Source: an uncultured Draconibacterium sp.
Lineage (GTDB): Bacteria > Bacteroidota > Bacteroidia > Bacteroidales > Prolixibacteraceae
Direction of reading: 5' to 3'
NCBI RefSeq assembly: GCF_963677565.1
Contig: NZ_OY781981.1
Location: 124,001 to 188,000, forward strand
Length of the DNA: 64,000 nt
Position numbers and translations under genes: made by a program. The notes below the pieces were generated by a model that worked only from the letters and a program-made list of their open reading frames with translations, made no database searches and was not told the origin of the DNA. Below are positions 43,656 through 52,130 of this stretch, piece after piece (position 1 is the stretch's first letter; each line of letters starts with the position of its first letter).

Positions 43656-44615
43656 ATGAAGGACATTATAGCACCTATAGATAGAGAAGAAATTTATGCA
43701 GAACTAACACCTGAAAAATTACTTCGGAAAACCAATAAAGGTGGTAACGAAATATATATCGTAACAGCACACGACTCGCCTGCAATTATGCACGAACTGG
43801 GCCGCTTGCGCGAAATTACTTTCCGGGATGCCGGCGGAGGCACAGGTAAAGAGACCGACATTGACAGCTACGACACAGCTGCTCAACCCTACAAACAGCT
43901 TATTGTTTGGGATCCGGATGCAAAAGAGATTCTAGGCGGTTACCGTTATGTGTTGTGCGCCGATGCTCCAAGAGATGAAAATGGAGAGATCAAATTGGCT
44001 ACGTCGCGTGTTTTCCATTTTTCGAAAGATTTTGAGGAAAATTACCTGCCATATACATTGGAATTGGGACGTTCGTTTGTACAACCAGCTTACCAATCGA
44101 GCAAAGCAGGAGCAAAAGCACTTTTTGCACTCGACAATCTTTGGGACGGACTTGGCGCCCTTACCGTTGATCATCCGGAAATAAAATATTTCTTCGGAAA
44201 AATCACGATGTATGAGCATTTCCACAACGAAGCCCGGAATCTGATCCAGTACTTTTTCAAGAAATATTTCCGCGACAAAGAAAACCTGGTCTACCCGTTA
44301 AACCCGGTTGAGTTCGACATTGACATGCCTGCCATGAAAAAGCTGTTTAATGGCAAAGATTACAATGAAGATTACAAAATACTGGTTCAAAATGTGAGAG
44401 CATTTGGAGAAAATATCCCGCCGCTTGTAAATGCCTACATGAATCTTTCTCCGTCGATGAAAACATTTGGTACGATTAGAAATGAAGTATTTGGCAATGT
44501 TTTAGAGACCGGAATTATTGTAACCATAGACGATATTTACAGTGTAAAAGTTGACCGCCACATTGAAACCTACATTAAAGGCAAAGAAGACAGTGAGTGG
44601 GAAACGCCTGAATAG
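43656..44615 (+). CDS. glsB: Glycine-lipid N-acyltransferase GlsB-like (GNAT/OlsB fold)
   Basis: The 319-residue protein resembles OlsB/GlsB acyl-ACP-dependent N-acyltransferases: LGRLREITFRDAGGGTG, the GNAT core LIVWDPDAKEILGGYRYVLC, and LELGRSFVQPAYQSSKAGAK (acyl/CoA-binding region), then ALFALDNLWDGLGALTVDHP. It should join a 3-hydroxy fatty acyl chain to glycine, the first step of glycine-lipid synthesis. It follows the GlsA-like acyltransferase on the same strand after a 164-base gap with its own candidate promoter, and a strong terminator closes the pair. Confidence 0.8.
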   Translation: MKDIIAPIDREEIYAELTPEKLLRKTNKGGNEIYIVTAHDSPAIMHELGRLREITFRDAGGGTGKETDIDSYDTAAQPYKQLIVWDPDAKEILGGYRYVLCADAPRDENGEIKLATSRVFHFSKDFEENYLPYTLELGRSFVQPAYQSSKAGAKALFALDNLWDGLGALTVDHPEIKYFFGKITMYEHFHNEARNLIQYFFKKYFRDKENLVYPLNPVEFDIDMPAMKKLFNGKDYNEDYKILVQNVRAFGENIPPLVNAYMNLSPSMKTFGTIRNEVFGNVLETGIIVTIDDIYSVKVDRHIETYIKGKEDSEWETPE

Positions 44616-44634
44616 AGAATAAAAAATTAAGATA

Positions 44635-44672
44635 AAAAAATGCCCCGATGCTGTTTTGCATCGGGGCATTTT
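44635..44672. terminator. Bidirectional terminator
   Basis: AAAAATGCCCCGATGC pairs perfectly with GCATCGGGGCATTTTT around a 6-base loop. It lies between the convergent glsB and amidophosphoribosyltransferase genes, with A/T runs suited to both strands. Confidence 0.9.
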
Positions 44673-44695
44673 TTTTATTTATTCAGAGCAATTAT

Positions 44696-46594
44696 TTAAT
44701 AAGCTCTCTCATCTTTTCCTTCAACAAAATTGATGAACGATCCGTTTACTACACGGTTACCTCCCGGAGTCGGGTAATTACCGGTAAAATACCAATCGCC
44801 CAGATCATTAGGACAAGCCTTGTGCAGGTTCTCAATCGATTGATAAACGATCTCTACCTCTGCCTTGCACTCATCGGGCTTTAACAACTCTGCAATTTTG
44901 ACCGAAACCTGCTCAGCAGTAAATGGCTTGTAAATTTCGCGTACATAATTCACCATTTCTTCTTTTGGTAAATTCTCCTGGTCTTTACACTTCTTATACA
45001 CCTGCTGTATAACCGACTCTTTTCCATGATCCTTCAACAACTCGATGGCTGCATTAAAAGCAATGAATTTATCAAGGCGCGCCATATCAATTCCATAACA
45101 ATCAGGATAACGAATTTGTGGCGCAGAAGAAACCACGATGATTTTTTTAGGATTTAAACGGTCTAGAATCCTTAAAATGCTCTGCTTTAGTGTTGTACCC
45201 CGAACAATTGAGTCATCGATAATAACAAGCGTATCTTTATTTTTCTGAATAACGCCGTAAGTTACATCGTAAACATGGGCTACCAAATCGTCGCGACTGG
45301 CATCGTCGGCAATAAATGTTCTCAGTTTTACATCCTTAATGGCAATCTTCTCAACCCTTGGCTCGAACGATAAAATTCGTTTGATATCCTTGTCGGTTAA
45401 AGAACCATTTTTTTGCTGAATCTGGTCGATCTTCCAGTCAACCAAATGATGGCGCACTCCTTCCACCAATCCATAGAAAGCGGTTTCCGCGGTATTCGGA
45501 ATATATGAGAATACCGTATTTTCATAATCGTAATCAACAGCTTTTAAAACAATCGGCGTTAACAGGTTTCCAAGCTGTTTTCTTTCCTGGTAGATCGATT
45601 TGTCGCTACCCCGCGAAAAATAAATACGCTCGAACGAGCATGATTTTCTTTTATGCGGAACACGAATCATTTCTCTTGAAACTTTTCCGTCTTTTTTAAT
45701 TATCAAACCTTCTCCCGGACCAATTTCCTGCACTTCTTCTTCCTGAAGATTCATTACCGTCTGAATAACCGGACGCTCCGACGCCACAACAACAATTTCA
45801 TCGTCGGCATAATAATGTGCCGGACGAATTCCCCATGGATCACGAACTACAAACGCATCGCCGTGCCCAATTAAACCGGCCATGGCATAACCGCCGTCCC
45901 AATCTTTTGAAGCACGTTCCAGAATATTCTGAATATCAAGGTTCTTCTCAATTAATGGCGATATTTCGTCGTTATCGTAGCCTTCGTTCTTATATTTCCT
46001 GAAAAGCAACTGGTTTTCCTCATCGAGGAAATGCCCTACTTTTTCAAGCGCCGTAACGGTATCGGTATATGCTTTAGGATGCTGGCCGAGGCTTAAGAGC
46101 ACATTAAAAAGTTCGTCGGTATTGGTAAGGTTAAAGTTACCGGCCAAAACAAGGTTACGCGATTTCCAGTTGTTTTGGCGCATTACCGGGTGGGTAAAAT
46201 CTATACTGTTTTTACCAAAAGTTCCGTAACGCAGGTGTCCCAGATAAAGGTTTCCCGCAAAAGCGAAATTCTTTTCTGCCCATTCCGGATCATTAATATC
46301 AAAGTCGTGGCGCTTCGCTTTTTTCAAAGGTTTGTTTACCTTATCAAATACATTTTTAATCGGATTTTGCTCTACCGACCGGTAACGACTGATATACGGA
46401 TTTCCGGGATCAAGATCTGATTTTACGCAGCAAATTCCGGCACCATCCTGGCCTCGGTTGTGCTGTTTCTCCATTAAAAGATACAGCTTATTAAGCCCAT
46501 ACTTCCAGGTGCCGTATTTTTTTTGATAATAAGAAAGCGGTTTTAACAATCGGATTAAAGCAATGCCACACTCGTGTTTTATCTGGTCACTCAT
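44696..46594 (-). CDS. purF: Amidophosphoribosyltransferase, long form
   Basis: The 632-residue protein has a class II glutamine amidotransferase domain whose nucleophile is Cys9 (IKHECGIAL), exposed if a short propeptide is removed as in B. subtilis PurF. The domain continues with EKQHNRGQDGAGI, LGHLRYGTFG and GGYAMAGLIGHGDAFVVRDP. A phosphoribosyltransferase domain follows with the PRPP loop LVIIDDSIVRGTTLKQSIL. It is about 120 residues longer than E. coli PurF; this longer form is common in Bacteroidota. It makes phosphoribosylamine from PRPP and glutamine, the first step of purine synthesis, although a shorter PurF may exist elsewhere. It overlaps the SPOR-protein gene by 8 bases. Confidence 0.88.
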   Translation of the reverse strand: MSDQIKHECGIALIRLLKPLSYYQKKYGTWKYGLNKLYLLMEKQHNRGQDGAGICCVKSDLDPGNPYISRYRSVEQNPIKNVFDKVNKPLKKAKRHDFDINDPEWAEKNFAFAGNLYLGHLRYGTFGKNSIDFTHPVMRQNNWKSRNLVLAGNFNLTNTDELFNVLLSLGQHPKAYTDTVTALEKVGHFLDEENQLLFRKYKNEGYDNDEISPLIEKNLDIQNILERASKDWDGGYAMAGLIGHGDAFVVRDPWGIRPAHYYADDEIVVVASERPVIQTVMNLQEEEVQEIGPGEGLIIKKDGKVSREMIRVPHKRKSCSFERIYFSRGSDKSIYQERKQLGNLLTPIVLKAVDYDYENTVFSYIPNTAETAFYGLVEGVRHHLVDWKIDQIQQKNGSLTDKDIKRILSFEPRVEKIAIKDVKLRTFIADDASRDDLVAHVYDVTYGVIQKNKDTLVIIDDSIVRGTTLKQSILRILDRLNPKKIIVVSSAPQIRYPDCYGIDMARLDKFIAFNAAIELLKDHGKESVIQQVYKKCKDQENLPKEEMVNYVREIYKPFTAEQVSVKIAELLKPDECKAEVEIVYQSIENLHKACPNDLGDWYFTGNYPTPGGNRVVNGSFINFVEGKDERAY

Positions 46595-47051
46595 ACTGAT
46601 TTTGTTTCAACAATGGAAATTCGATTACATCAGGAACAATAAAAGCAGCGGGATAATCCTTTTGAACTTGTTTGTACAACTTCAGTGCTTCGTTCTTGGT
46701 TCTAAAATCGCCAACACGAACCCGAAAGTTCGGTGCTACAAATTTTATGTGAACAGGAAATTCGGGATAGTTTGTCAGAAATTCGGTCTTTGTATTCAGG
46801 GCTTGTTCTTTCGCGTCCAAACTCGAACTAAAAAAGATTTCAACCCTGTAACCATCCATCCCCTCTCTTTTTTGGTTCTTTTCGATGTGCCATTTTAGCA
46901 TTTTATCCAGTCGCGCGTCTCTGTTCACGTTCAGCCCGTCTACAATTGCAATGCCTGTTGTATCAACCGGCAATTCTGACAATGTATCAACCTGGGCGAA
47001 CGAAAAAGTTGTGGCCAACAGACCAGCTAAAATCAGCAAAAAAGTCCTCAT
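46587..47051 (-). CDS. Exported SPOR-domain protein
   Basis: Start chosen at 47051, giving MRTFLLILAGLLATTFSFAQ, a clear signal peptide; the in-frame ATG at 47102 would add 17 residues before it. The 154-residue product ends in a SPOR domain (about 75-150: YRVEIFFSSSLDAKEQALNT ... VRVGDFRTKNEALKLYKQVQ), a fold that binds denuded septal glycan. It probably acts in the periplasm at the division site. It is co-transcribed with the overlapping amidotransferase gene, with no obvious functional link. Confidence 0.8.
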   Translation of the reverse strand: MRTFLLILAGLLATTFSFAQVDTLSELPVDTTGIAIVDGLNVNRDARLDKMLKWHIEKNQKREGMDGYRVEIFFSSSLDAKEQALNTKTEFLTNYPEFPVHIKFVAPNFRVRVGDFRTKNEALKLYKQVQKDYPAAFIVPDVIEFPLLKQNQYE

Positions 47052-47214
47052 TGTTCCTTTTTTATTGAGTGTGCAAATATAATTTAAAAACATATAAAAC
47101 ACGAACGGTTTTTATCCACATTACATTGCCTTTAATCTTTAAGTAATATGAACAAGGCAAAACAGAACTTTATAATGTTCATATTTTAATGTTTTTAGAA
47201 TTTAAAACTTCGAA

Positions 47215-47222
47215 TAACTTTG
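47215..47222 (+). promoter_or_regulatory. Candidate promoter -7 box for the AhpD-like gene
   Basis: TAACTTTG matches TANNTTTG; TTTT at 47192-47195 lies 19 bases upstream. It lies downstream of the in-frame ATG at 47189 and so supports the start at 47249. Confidence 0.45.
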
Positions 47223-47248
47223 TTGGCAAGAAAAACAATATCAGTATT

Positions 47249-47602
47249 ATGGGAAATTTAGTTGAAGAATTTGGTGCGTACAGAGCAAAAATGAATGAAA
47301 AAATTCTGGCTGCCGACAATAAAGTTTTAAAACGCATTTATAGTCTCGATACGCTAACATACCAAGATGGTGCATTAGGTGCCAATGTGAAAGAAATGCT
47401 CGGACTGGCCACTTCCTTGGTATTACGTTGCGACGATTGTGTAAAATATCACCTGGAAAAATGCCACGAACTAAATGTTACTAGTGAGCAAATTTTTGAA
47501 GTGTTCAGCATTGCCAACGTGGTGGGCGGAACCATTTGTATACCACATACCCGCCGAGCCGTGGAATATTGGGAAGAACTAAACAATTTGAAAAAAGATT
47601 AA
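47249..47602 (+). CDS. Carboxymuconolactone decarboxylase/AhpD-like protein
   Basis: The 117-residue protein has the AhpD-type core: KEMLGLATSLVLRCDDCVKY, where CDDC is the redox CxxC and the following His (YHLEKC) completes the proton relay, then FEVFSIANVVGGTICIPHTR. It may act as a small thiol peroxidase-like or disulfide oxidoreductase; the true substrate is unknown for most family members. The start at 47249 (MGNLVEEFG) is supported by the -7 box. It lies 49 bases before the NifX-like gene on the same strand. Confidence 0.8.
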   Translation: MGNLVEEFGAYRAKMNEKILAADNKVLKRIYSLDTLTYQDGALGANVKEMLGLATSLVLRCDDCVKYHLEKCHELNVTSEQIFEVFSIANVVGGTICIPHTRRAVEYWEELNNLKKD

Positions 47603-47651
47603 ACAATTTAAGATTTAATTGTTATTATTAAAACTTAAAACAGTTGTTATT

Positions 47652-47972
47652 ATGAGTAAAATTTTCGCGATCACATCCTCAGGCAAAACAGAAAAGTCTT
47701 ATCTCGATCTCCGTTTTGGAAAATGTGAATTCCTTGTACTGTTTGACGTTGAGAAAAATCAGTATTCCATCGAAGAAAATCCATTCATTGGAGAATCACA
47801 CAGTGGCATTAAACTGGTAGACTTTTTAAAAAAACATGGTGTTACCACCATTATTACAGGAGAAGTGGGACCGATGGTTAGCGAACGTCTTGAAAAAGAA
47901 AAGCTGCAACTTGTTTTATTGCACGAAGAACGCATTCGTGTTGACGAAATTATGGATCGCATTAGCAACTAA
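47652..47972 (+). CDS. NifX/NifB C-terminal-like protein (dinitrogenase iron-molybdenum cofactor family)
   Basis: The 106-residue protein reads MSKIFAITSSGKTEKSYLDL, RFGKCEFLVLFDVEKNQY, ENPFIGESHSGIKLVDFLKK, VTTIITGEVGPMVSERLE: the RNase H-like fold that binds Fe-S/FeMo-co precursors in NifX, NifY and VnfX. The family also includes many small proteins outside nitrogen fixation. No nif gene is visible here, so a metal-cluster carrier role is only possible. The start at 47652 is preferred over an ATG 33 bases upstream. It overlaps the convergent yjjX gene by 4 bases. Confidence 0.75.
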   Translation: MSKIFAITSSGKTEKSYLDLRFGKCEFLVLFDVEKNQYSIEENPFIGESHSGIKLVDFLKKHGVTTIITGEVGPMVSERLEKEKLQLVLLHEERIRVDEIMDRISN

Positions 47973-48487
47973 TACAGTTCCGGGTTTAAAAAAGGCACTA
48001 ACGCCAATTCAACTGCCTGTTTGTAAAGTGCGGTTCTGTTTATTTTATTATTGGTTAGCAGTCCGACCGCACCGGTTTTTTGCTTCGAATTTTCCTGTTT
48101 AAACAACCTGTCGTTGGCCTCGCCCAACTCGTAACCTTTTGCAATTAATTCGGCAACTTTTACCGGCAACTGAAATGTTGTGGTGCGTGCCTTACCTGTT
48201 TTTTGTGTTGAGCAAATAACAATCCATGCAAATGCTTCCAGGCCTCCCTGTTTAGCACAAATTCCTCCTTCAATTCCCACCCAATAATCAGCATCCGAAA
48301 ATTCAGAGCATGCATTTTTTACACGATTTTCTGCTCCTTTTAGTGTTTCTTCATCACTTTTGGGTTGATCGGAAACTCCTGATTTAACCGAAACACCCCG
48401 TACTTCAACATCATCGAAATAGGTACTAAATCCTAAATTAGTGGCATTAATCTTTACCGGATTTTTTGAGGCAACAACAATCTGCAT
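47969..48487 (-). CDS. yjjX: Inosine/xanthosine triphosphatase
   Basis: The 172-residue protein fits the YjjX/DUF84 NTPase family: IVVASKNPVKINATNLGFST, SGVSDQPKSDEETLKGAENR, ADYWVGIEGGICAKQGGLEA, and FKQENSKQKTGAVGLLTNN. It hydrolyses non-canonical ITP/XTP to keep them out of nucleic acids. It is a single gene, divergent from the GNAT gene at 48559. Confidence 0.9.
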   Translation of the reverse strand: MQIVVASKNPVKINATNLGFSTYFDDVEVRGVSVKSGVSDQPKSDEETLKGAENRVKNACSEFSDADYWVGIEGGICAKQGGLEAFAWIVICSTQKTGKARTTTFQLPVKVAELIAKGYELGEANDRLFKQENSKQKTGAVGLLTNNKINRTALYKQAVELALVPFLNPELY

Positions 48488-48558
48488 AAAAATAACTTTT
48501 GCCGGAATTTAATGATTTCCGGGGAATTATTACTTTCGCTGAGAACACAATTTTTAAC

Positions 48559-49005
48559 ATGAAAATACGACAAGCAACTTTAAAAGACCACAAATCGCTG
48601 GTTGATTTCCAGTTAGCAATGGCAAACGAAACAGAAGGCATTGAACTACACCGGCCAACAGTAGAACAAGGCGTTAATGCGGTTTTAAACGACAGCAACA
48701 AAGGAAACTACTACATAGCAGAATTTGATGGCAAAACGATAGCATCTTTATTAACAACTTTTGAATGGAGCGACTGGCGTAACGGCACAATCTTATGGAT
48801 ACAATCGGTTTACGTTATGCCCGAATTCAGACGCAAAGGTGTGTACCGTAATATGTACGCACACATTAAAGAAAAAGTGATGAATACAGATAACCTGAAC
48901 GGGATTCGTTTATATGCCGACAAAACAAATCTACCTGCTCAGAAAACATATGAGACTCTGGGCATGAACCAGGACCACTATGTAACGTTTGAATGGTTAA
49001 AATAG
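48559..49005 (+). CDS. GNAT-family N-acetyltransferase
   Basis: The 148-residue protein starts MKIRQATLKDHKSLVDFQLA and has the acetyl-CoA motif VMPEFRRKGVYRNMYAHIKE (about 94-113), then LYADKTNLPAQKTYETLGM. The start at 48559 gives the common GNAT opening; the in-frame ATG at 48499 would overlie the promoter region of the divergent yjjX. Substrate unknown. The AlbA_2-domain gene follows after 37 bases on the same strand. Confidence 0.85.
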   Translation: MKIRQATLKDHKSLVDFQLAMANETEGIELHRPTVEQGVNAVLNDSNKGNYYIAEFDGKTIASLLTTFEWSDWRNGTILWIQSVYVMPEFRRKGVYRNMYAHIKEKVMNTDNLNGIRLYADKTNLPAQKTYETLGMNQDHYVTFEWLK

Positions 49006-49042
49006 TGATCGATTAACACCGAACAAAGAGAAAAAGAAACAA

Positions 49043-49705
49043 ATGAGCAGTTACATTTATAAACTTATTGCAGAGGGAGAACATCAGCAGCAGGATTTTA
49101 AGTTTTGTATTAACGACTCGAAAAAAATTGCGAAATCGTTGGTAGCCTTTGCCAACACCGATGGAGGACGATTATTAATTGGTGTAAAAGACAATGGTAA
49201 GATTGCCGGTATTAGCAGCGACGAAGAATTTTATATGATTGAAGCTGCAGCCAAAATTTACAGCCAGCCGGCAATAAATTTTACCACCAAACAATGGCAG
49301 ATTGAAGGCAAAACCGTGCTGGAAATTGGTATTGAAGCCAGCGAGAATAAACCTCATTATGCAAAAGACGAAAATGGGAAATGGCTTGCCTATATTCGCA
49401 TAAATGATGAAAATATTCTCGCCCATAAAATACAGCTCGAAGTATGGAAAAAAGAGCAAAGCCCAAAGGGTGTTTATTTTACCTACTCAGACGATGAGCG
49501 CTTCCTGATAGATTACCTCAAGAAAAATGAATCCATTACTTTCTCGAAGTATATGCGAAAAGCACGTTTACACCGTAAAAAAGCAGAAGAAATATTAAGT
49601 AACTTTGTGATTATCGATATAATAAAAATGCACACAGCATACAATGGCACCCAATTCGTACTGAACACAGAATTCGATCAGGATGAAATAGACAAGTTCA
49701 ACTAA
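49043..49705 (+). CDS. AlbA_2 (Schlafen-type) domain protein with C-terminal winged helix
   Basis: The 220-residue protein opens with an AlbA_2/Schlafen-like domain: EGEHQQQDFKFCINDSKKIA, SLVAFANTDGGRLLIGVKDN, GKIAGISSDEEFYMIEAAAK. The last 70 residues (about 150-220) look like a winged helix. Such proteins are often labelled ATP-binding or transcriptional regulators; some Schlafen-group members cut RNA, but I cannot assign that here. It is in tandem with the GNAT gene. Confidence 0.8.
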   Translation: MSSYIYKLIAEGEHQQQDFKFCINDSKKIAKSLVAFANTDGGRLLIGVKDNGKIAGISSDEEFYMIEAAAKIYSQPAINFTTKQWQIEGKTVLEIGIEASENKPHYAKDENGKWLAYIRINDENILAHKIQLEVWKKEQSPKGVYFTYSDDERFLIDYLKKNESITFSKYMRKARLHRKKAEEILSNFVIIDIIKMHTAYNGTQFVLNTEFDQDEIDKFN

Positions 49706-49795
49706 TTTTACAAAACCAATCTTGTTTTTTATTGTTTATTTAAAGTTCAATTTAAAAAATGAAATACCTTTATGGTTCTAATTAATACAAAAAAT

Positions 49796-50950
49796 ATGTT
49801 ACACAAGACTTTTATATTTTTAGCCTTTTGCGCTTTTTCTTTCGGAACATTTGCGCAAGATGCCTATCTAAATGCCGAATCAGAGGATACCGACAAAACT
49901 TACCAGGGTGAAGAACCTTACAAAGTGAAAATGTATACTCAGAAGTTTAAAGCTGAAAAGCCCAAAAATATCATTTTCTTAATTGGTGACGGTATGGGAG
50001 TTAGCCAGGTTTTCGCCGGAATTACAGCCAATCAGGGCAAACTATTTATTGAGAACTGCCGCCACATTGGATTCTCGAAAACCCAGTCGGCCAGCGATTA
50101 CATTACCGACTCGGCAGCTGGTGGAACAGCTTTATCATGTGGTGTTAAAACATACAACGGAGCAATTGGTGTTGATGCCGATACCGTTAAAGTAAAATCA
50201 ATTCTTGAAGAAGCCGAAGATCAAGGGTTGGCAACTGGTCTGGTTTCAACATCTGCAATTACGCATGCCACACCGGCATCGTTTATTGCACATCAGTCCA
50301 GTAGAAATATGTATGAAGAAATTGCTGCTGACTTTCTCAATACTGATGTTGATGTATTTATTGGCGGCGGACTTTCACATTTTATTGCTCGCAAAGATGG
50401 AAGAAACCTGGTAAACGAATTGAAGGAAAAAGGATACACAGTTGAGAACGATATTAACAAAATTGCCAAAATTAAAAAAGGGAAACTTGCCGGATTAACA
50501 GCACAAGTACACAACCCACGCATGAATGAACGTGGCGACATGTTGCCGGTTGCTACTGAAACAGCTTTGAATATTCTTGACGACAACGACAAAGGATTTT
50601 TCCTTATGGTTGAGGGTTCTCAAATCGACTGGGGCGGACATGCCAGCAGCACCGTTTATATTGTTGAAGACATGCTTGATTTTGACCAAACTGTTGGCGA
50701 GGCGATAAAATTTGCAGCAAAAGATGGCGAGACACTGGTTTTGGTAACAGCCGACCACGAAACAGGAGGCATGGCACTTACCGGTGGAGACATGACCACA
50801 GGAATGGTAAAAGCAGCTTACCCAACTACTAGTCATACAGCTGTAATGGTTCCGGTTTTTGCTTACGGCCCCGGCGCTGAAGAATTTATTGGAATCATGG
50901 AAAACACTGATGTTCACGACAAAATGAAAAAATTGCTACTTGGCAAATAG
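49796..50950 (+). CDS. Secreted alkaline phosphatase (PhoA/PhoB type)
   Basis: The start at 49796 gives MLHKTFIFLAFCAFSFGTFA, a clean signal peptide; a near -7 box TACCTTTA (49765-49772) also points to this ATG. The 384-residue enzyme has the metal motif NIIFLIGDGMG, the nucleophile site TDSAAGGTAL with Ser, ITHATPASF, VEGSQIDWGGH and VTADHETGG, all typical of alkaline phosphatase. It should release phosphate from esters in the periplasm. A Pho box is not evident. It is monocistronic, with a strong terminator after it. Confidence 0.93.
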   Translation: MLHKTFIFLAFCAFSFGTFAQDAYLNAESEDTDKTYQGEEPYKVKMYTQKFKAEKPKNIIFLIGDGMGVSQVFAGITANQGKLFIENCRHIGFSKTQSASDYITDSAAGGTALSCGVKTYNGAIGVDADTVKVKSILEEAEDQGLATGLVSTSAITHATPASFIAHQSSRNMYEEIAADFLNTDVDVFIGGGLSHFIARKDGRNLVNELKEKGYTVENDINKIAKIKKGKLAGLTAQVHNPRMNERGDMLPVATETALNILDDNDKGFFLMVEGSQIDWGGHASSTVYIVEDMLDFDQTVGEAIKFAAKDGETLVLVTADHETGGMALTGGDMTTGMVKAAYPTTSHTAVMVPVFAYGPGAEEFIGIMENTDVHDKMKKLLLGK

Positions 50951-50975
50951 AAAAATACCTTACTAATTTCTGAAG

Positions 50976-51014
50976 CCGGCATTGACATAGATTTCGTTCA
51001 ATGCCGGTTTTTTT
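50976..51014 (+). terminator. Rho-independent terminator of the alkaline phosphatase gene
   Basis: CCGGCATTGA pairs with TCAATGCCGG, followed by a run of seven T residues. Confidence 0.9.
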
Positions 51015-51164
51015 ATGAAATCTCGTCATAGTTTACTATTTTCCCGATCCAAATCAGAACTGATGAAACGTGCATGGGAAAATACCGCATTGCAGGAAAT
51101 AACAAAATTATCCATGCAAGATCTGGCCATCAACAGGCAAACCAATAAAAACAAACAACTTTAA
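51015..51164 (+). CDS. Candidate 49-residue basic protein upstream of the BASS transporter
   Basis: The frame starts at an ATG just after the terminator T-run and reads MKSRHSLLFSRSKSELMKRA, WENTALQEITKLSMQDLAIN, then RQTNKNKQL. It is basic and predicted to be helical. Its stop is 4 bases before the transporter ATG, which would suit translational coupling, but the frame has no visible promoter of its own and may be chance or a decayed gene. Confidence 0.35.
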   Translation: MKSRHSLLFSRSKSELMKRAWENTALQEITKLSMQDLAINRQTNKNKQL

Positions 51165-51168
51165 TCTT

Positions 51169-52116
51169 ATGAAAGAAGGACTGGAAGTTCTCGACTATGT
51201 CAGGCTAAATTTTTCCCCAACAGGTTTATTAGCACTTAACATTACAATTGCATTCATCATGTTCGGTGTTGCGCTTGATATTAAAATAGAACATTTTAAG
51301 CAACTGGTTATGCGTCCAAAGTCGGTTGTTATAGGCGTTATATCACAATTCGTACTTCTTCCGGCAGTTACCTTTTTGTTTGTATTAGCATTAAATCCTA
51401 CTCCAACAGTTGCACTTGGTATGCTGTTAATTGCATCGTGCCCCGGAGGAAACATCTCAAACTTTATGAGTGCTCTGGCAAAAGGGAACCTCGCACTATC
51501 GGTAAGTTTAACAGCCATTGCCACACTAGCTGCCACTTTTATGACACCGATTAACTTCGCCATTTGGGGAGACCTATTCATTAACTTTTACAACAATACA
51601 GGTGCCGGCGACTACCTTGTTCCCATCAAAATCGATTTCTTTCAAATGGTGCAAACCGTTATAATATTACTTGGCATACCTGTTGTTGCAGGATTACTGG
51701 TGGCACAATACTTCCCGGTATTAACGCATAGAATAAAAAAACCTATCCGAAAAATATCAATTGTAATTTTTATTGGCTTTGTAATTGCATTACTAAGTGC
51801 CAATTTCGAAAATTTTAAAAATTTTATTCATCTTATTTTCCTTATTGTTCTCATTCATAATGCCCTGGCACTGTTCGCGGGATTTGGCATCAGCAGTGTG
51901 TTCCGGTTGCCCAAAGTCGATAAACGTACGATTACGATAGAAACCGGCATCCAAAATTCAGCACTGGCACTGGTACTCATGTTTAATCCTAAAATATTCC
52001 CTCCTGAGCTTGAACTTGGCGGTATGACAATTATTGCAGCCTGGTGGGGTGTTTGGCATATTTTAAGCGGTTTTGCCGTATCTTCGTTTATGGCACGTTT
52101 TAAATTAAACAGATAA
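51169..52116 (+). CDS. Bile acid:sodium symporter family transporter (BASS)
   Basis: The 315-residue protein has 9-10 hydrophobic helices. ASCPGGNISNFMSALAKGN and LSVSLTAIATLAATFMTPIN are the crossover and Na-site segments of the BASS family, and the repeat ETGIQNSALALVLMF occurs in the second half. It should use sodium to move an organic anion or similar small molecule. It begins an operon with an acyltransferase, AlkC and a GNAT protein. Confidence 0.9.
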   Translation: MKEGLEVLDYVRLNFSPTGLLALNITIAFIMFGVALDIKIEHFKQLVMRPKSVVIGVISQFVLLPAVTFLFVLALNPTPTVALGMLLIASCPGGNISNFMSALAKGNLALSVSLTAIATLAATFMTPINFAIWGDLFINFYNNTGAGDYLVPIKIDFFQMVQTVIILLGIPVVAGLLVAQYFPVLTHRIKKPIRKISIVIFIGFVIALLSANFENFKNFIHLIFLIVLIHNALALFAGFGISSVFRLPKVDKRTITIETGIQNSALALVLMFNPKIFPPELELGGMTIIAAWWGVWHILSGFAVSSFMARFKLNR

Positions 52117-52130
52117 TTAGTTATTAAAAA

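Noticed and set aside
47652..47972. A nitrogen-fixation locus
   Set aside because: Only a single NifX-fold protein is present; no nifH, D, K, E, N or B is in the window.
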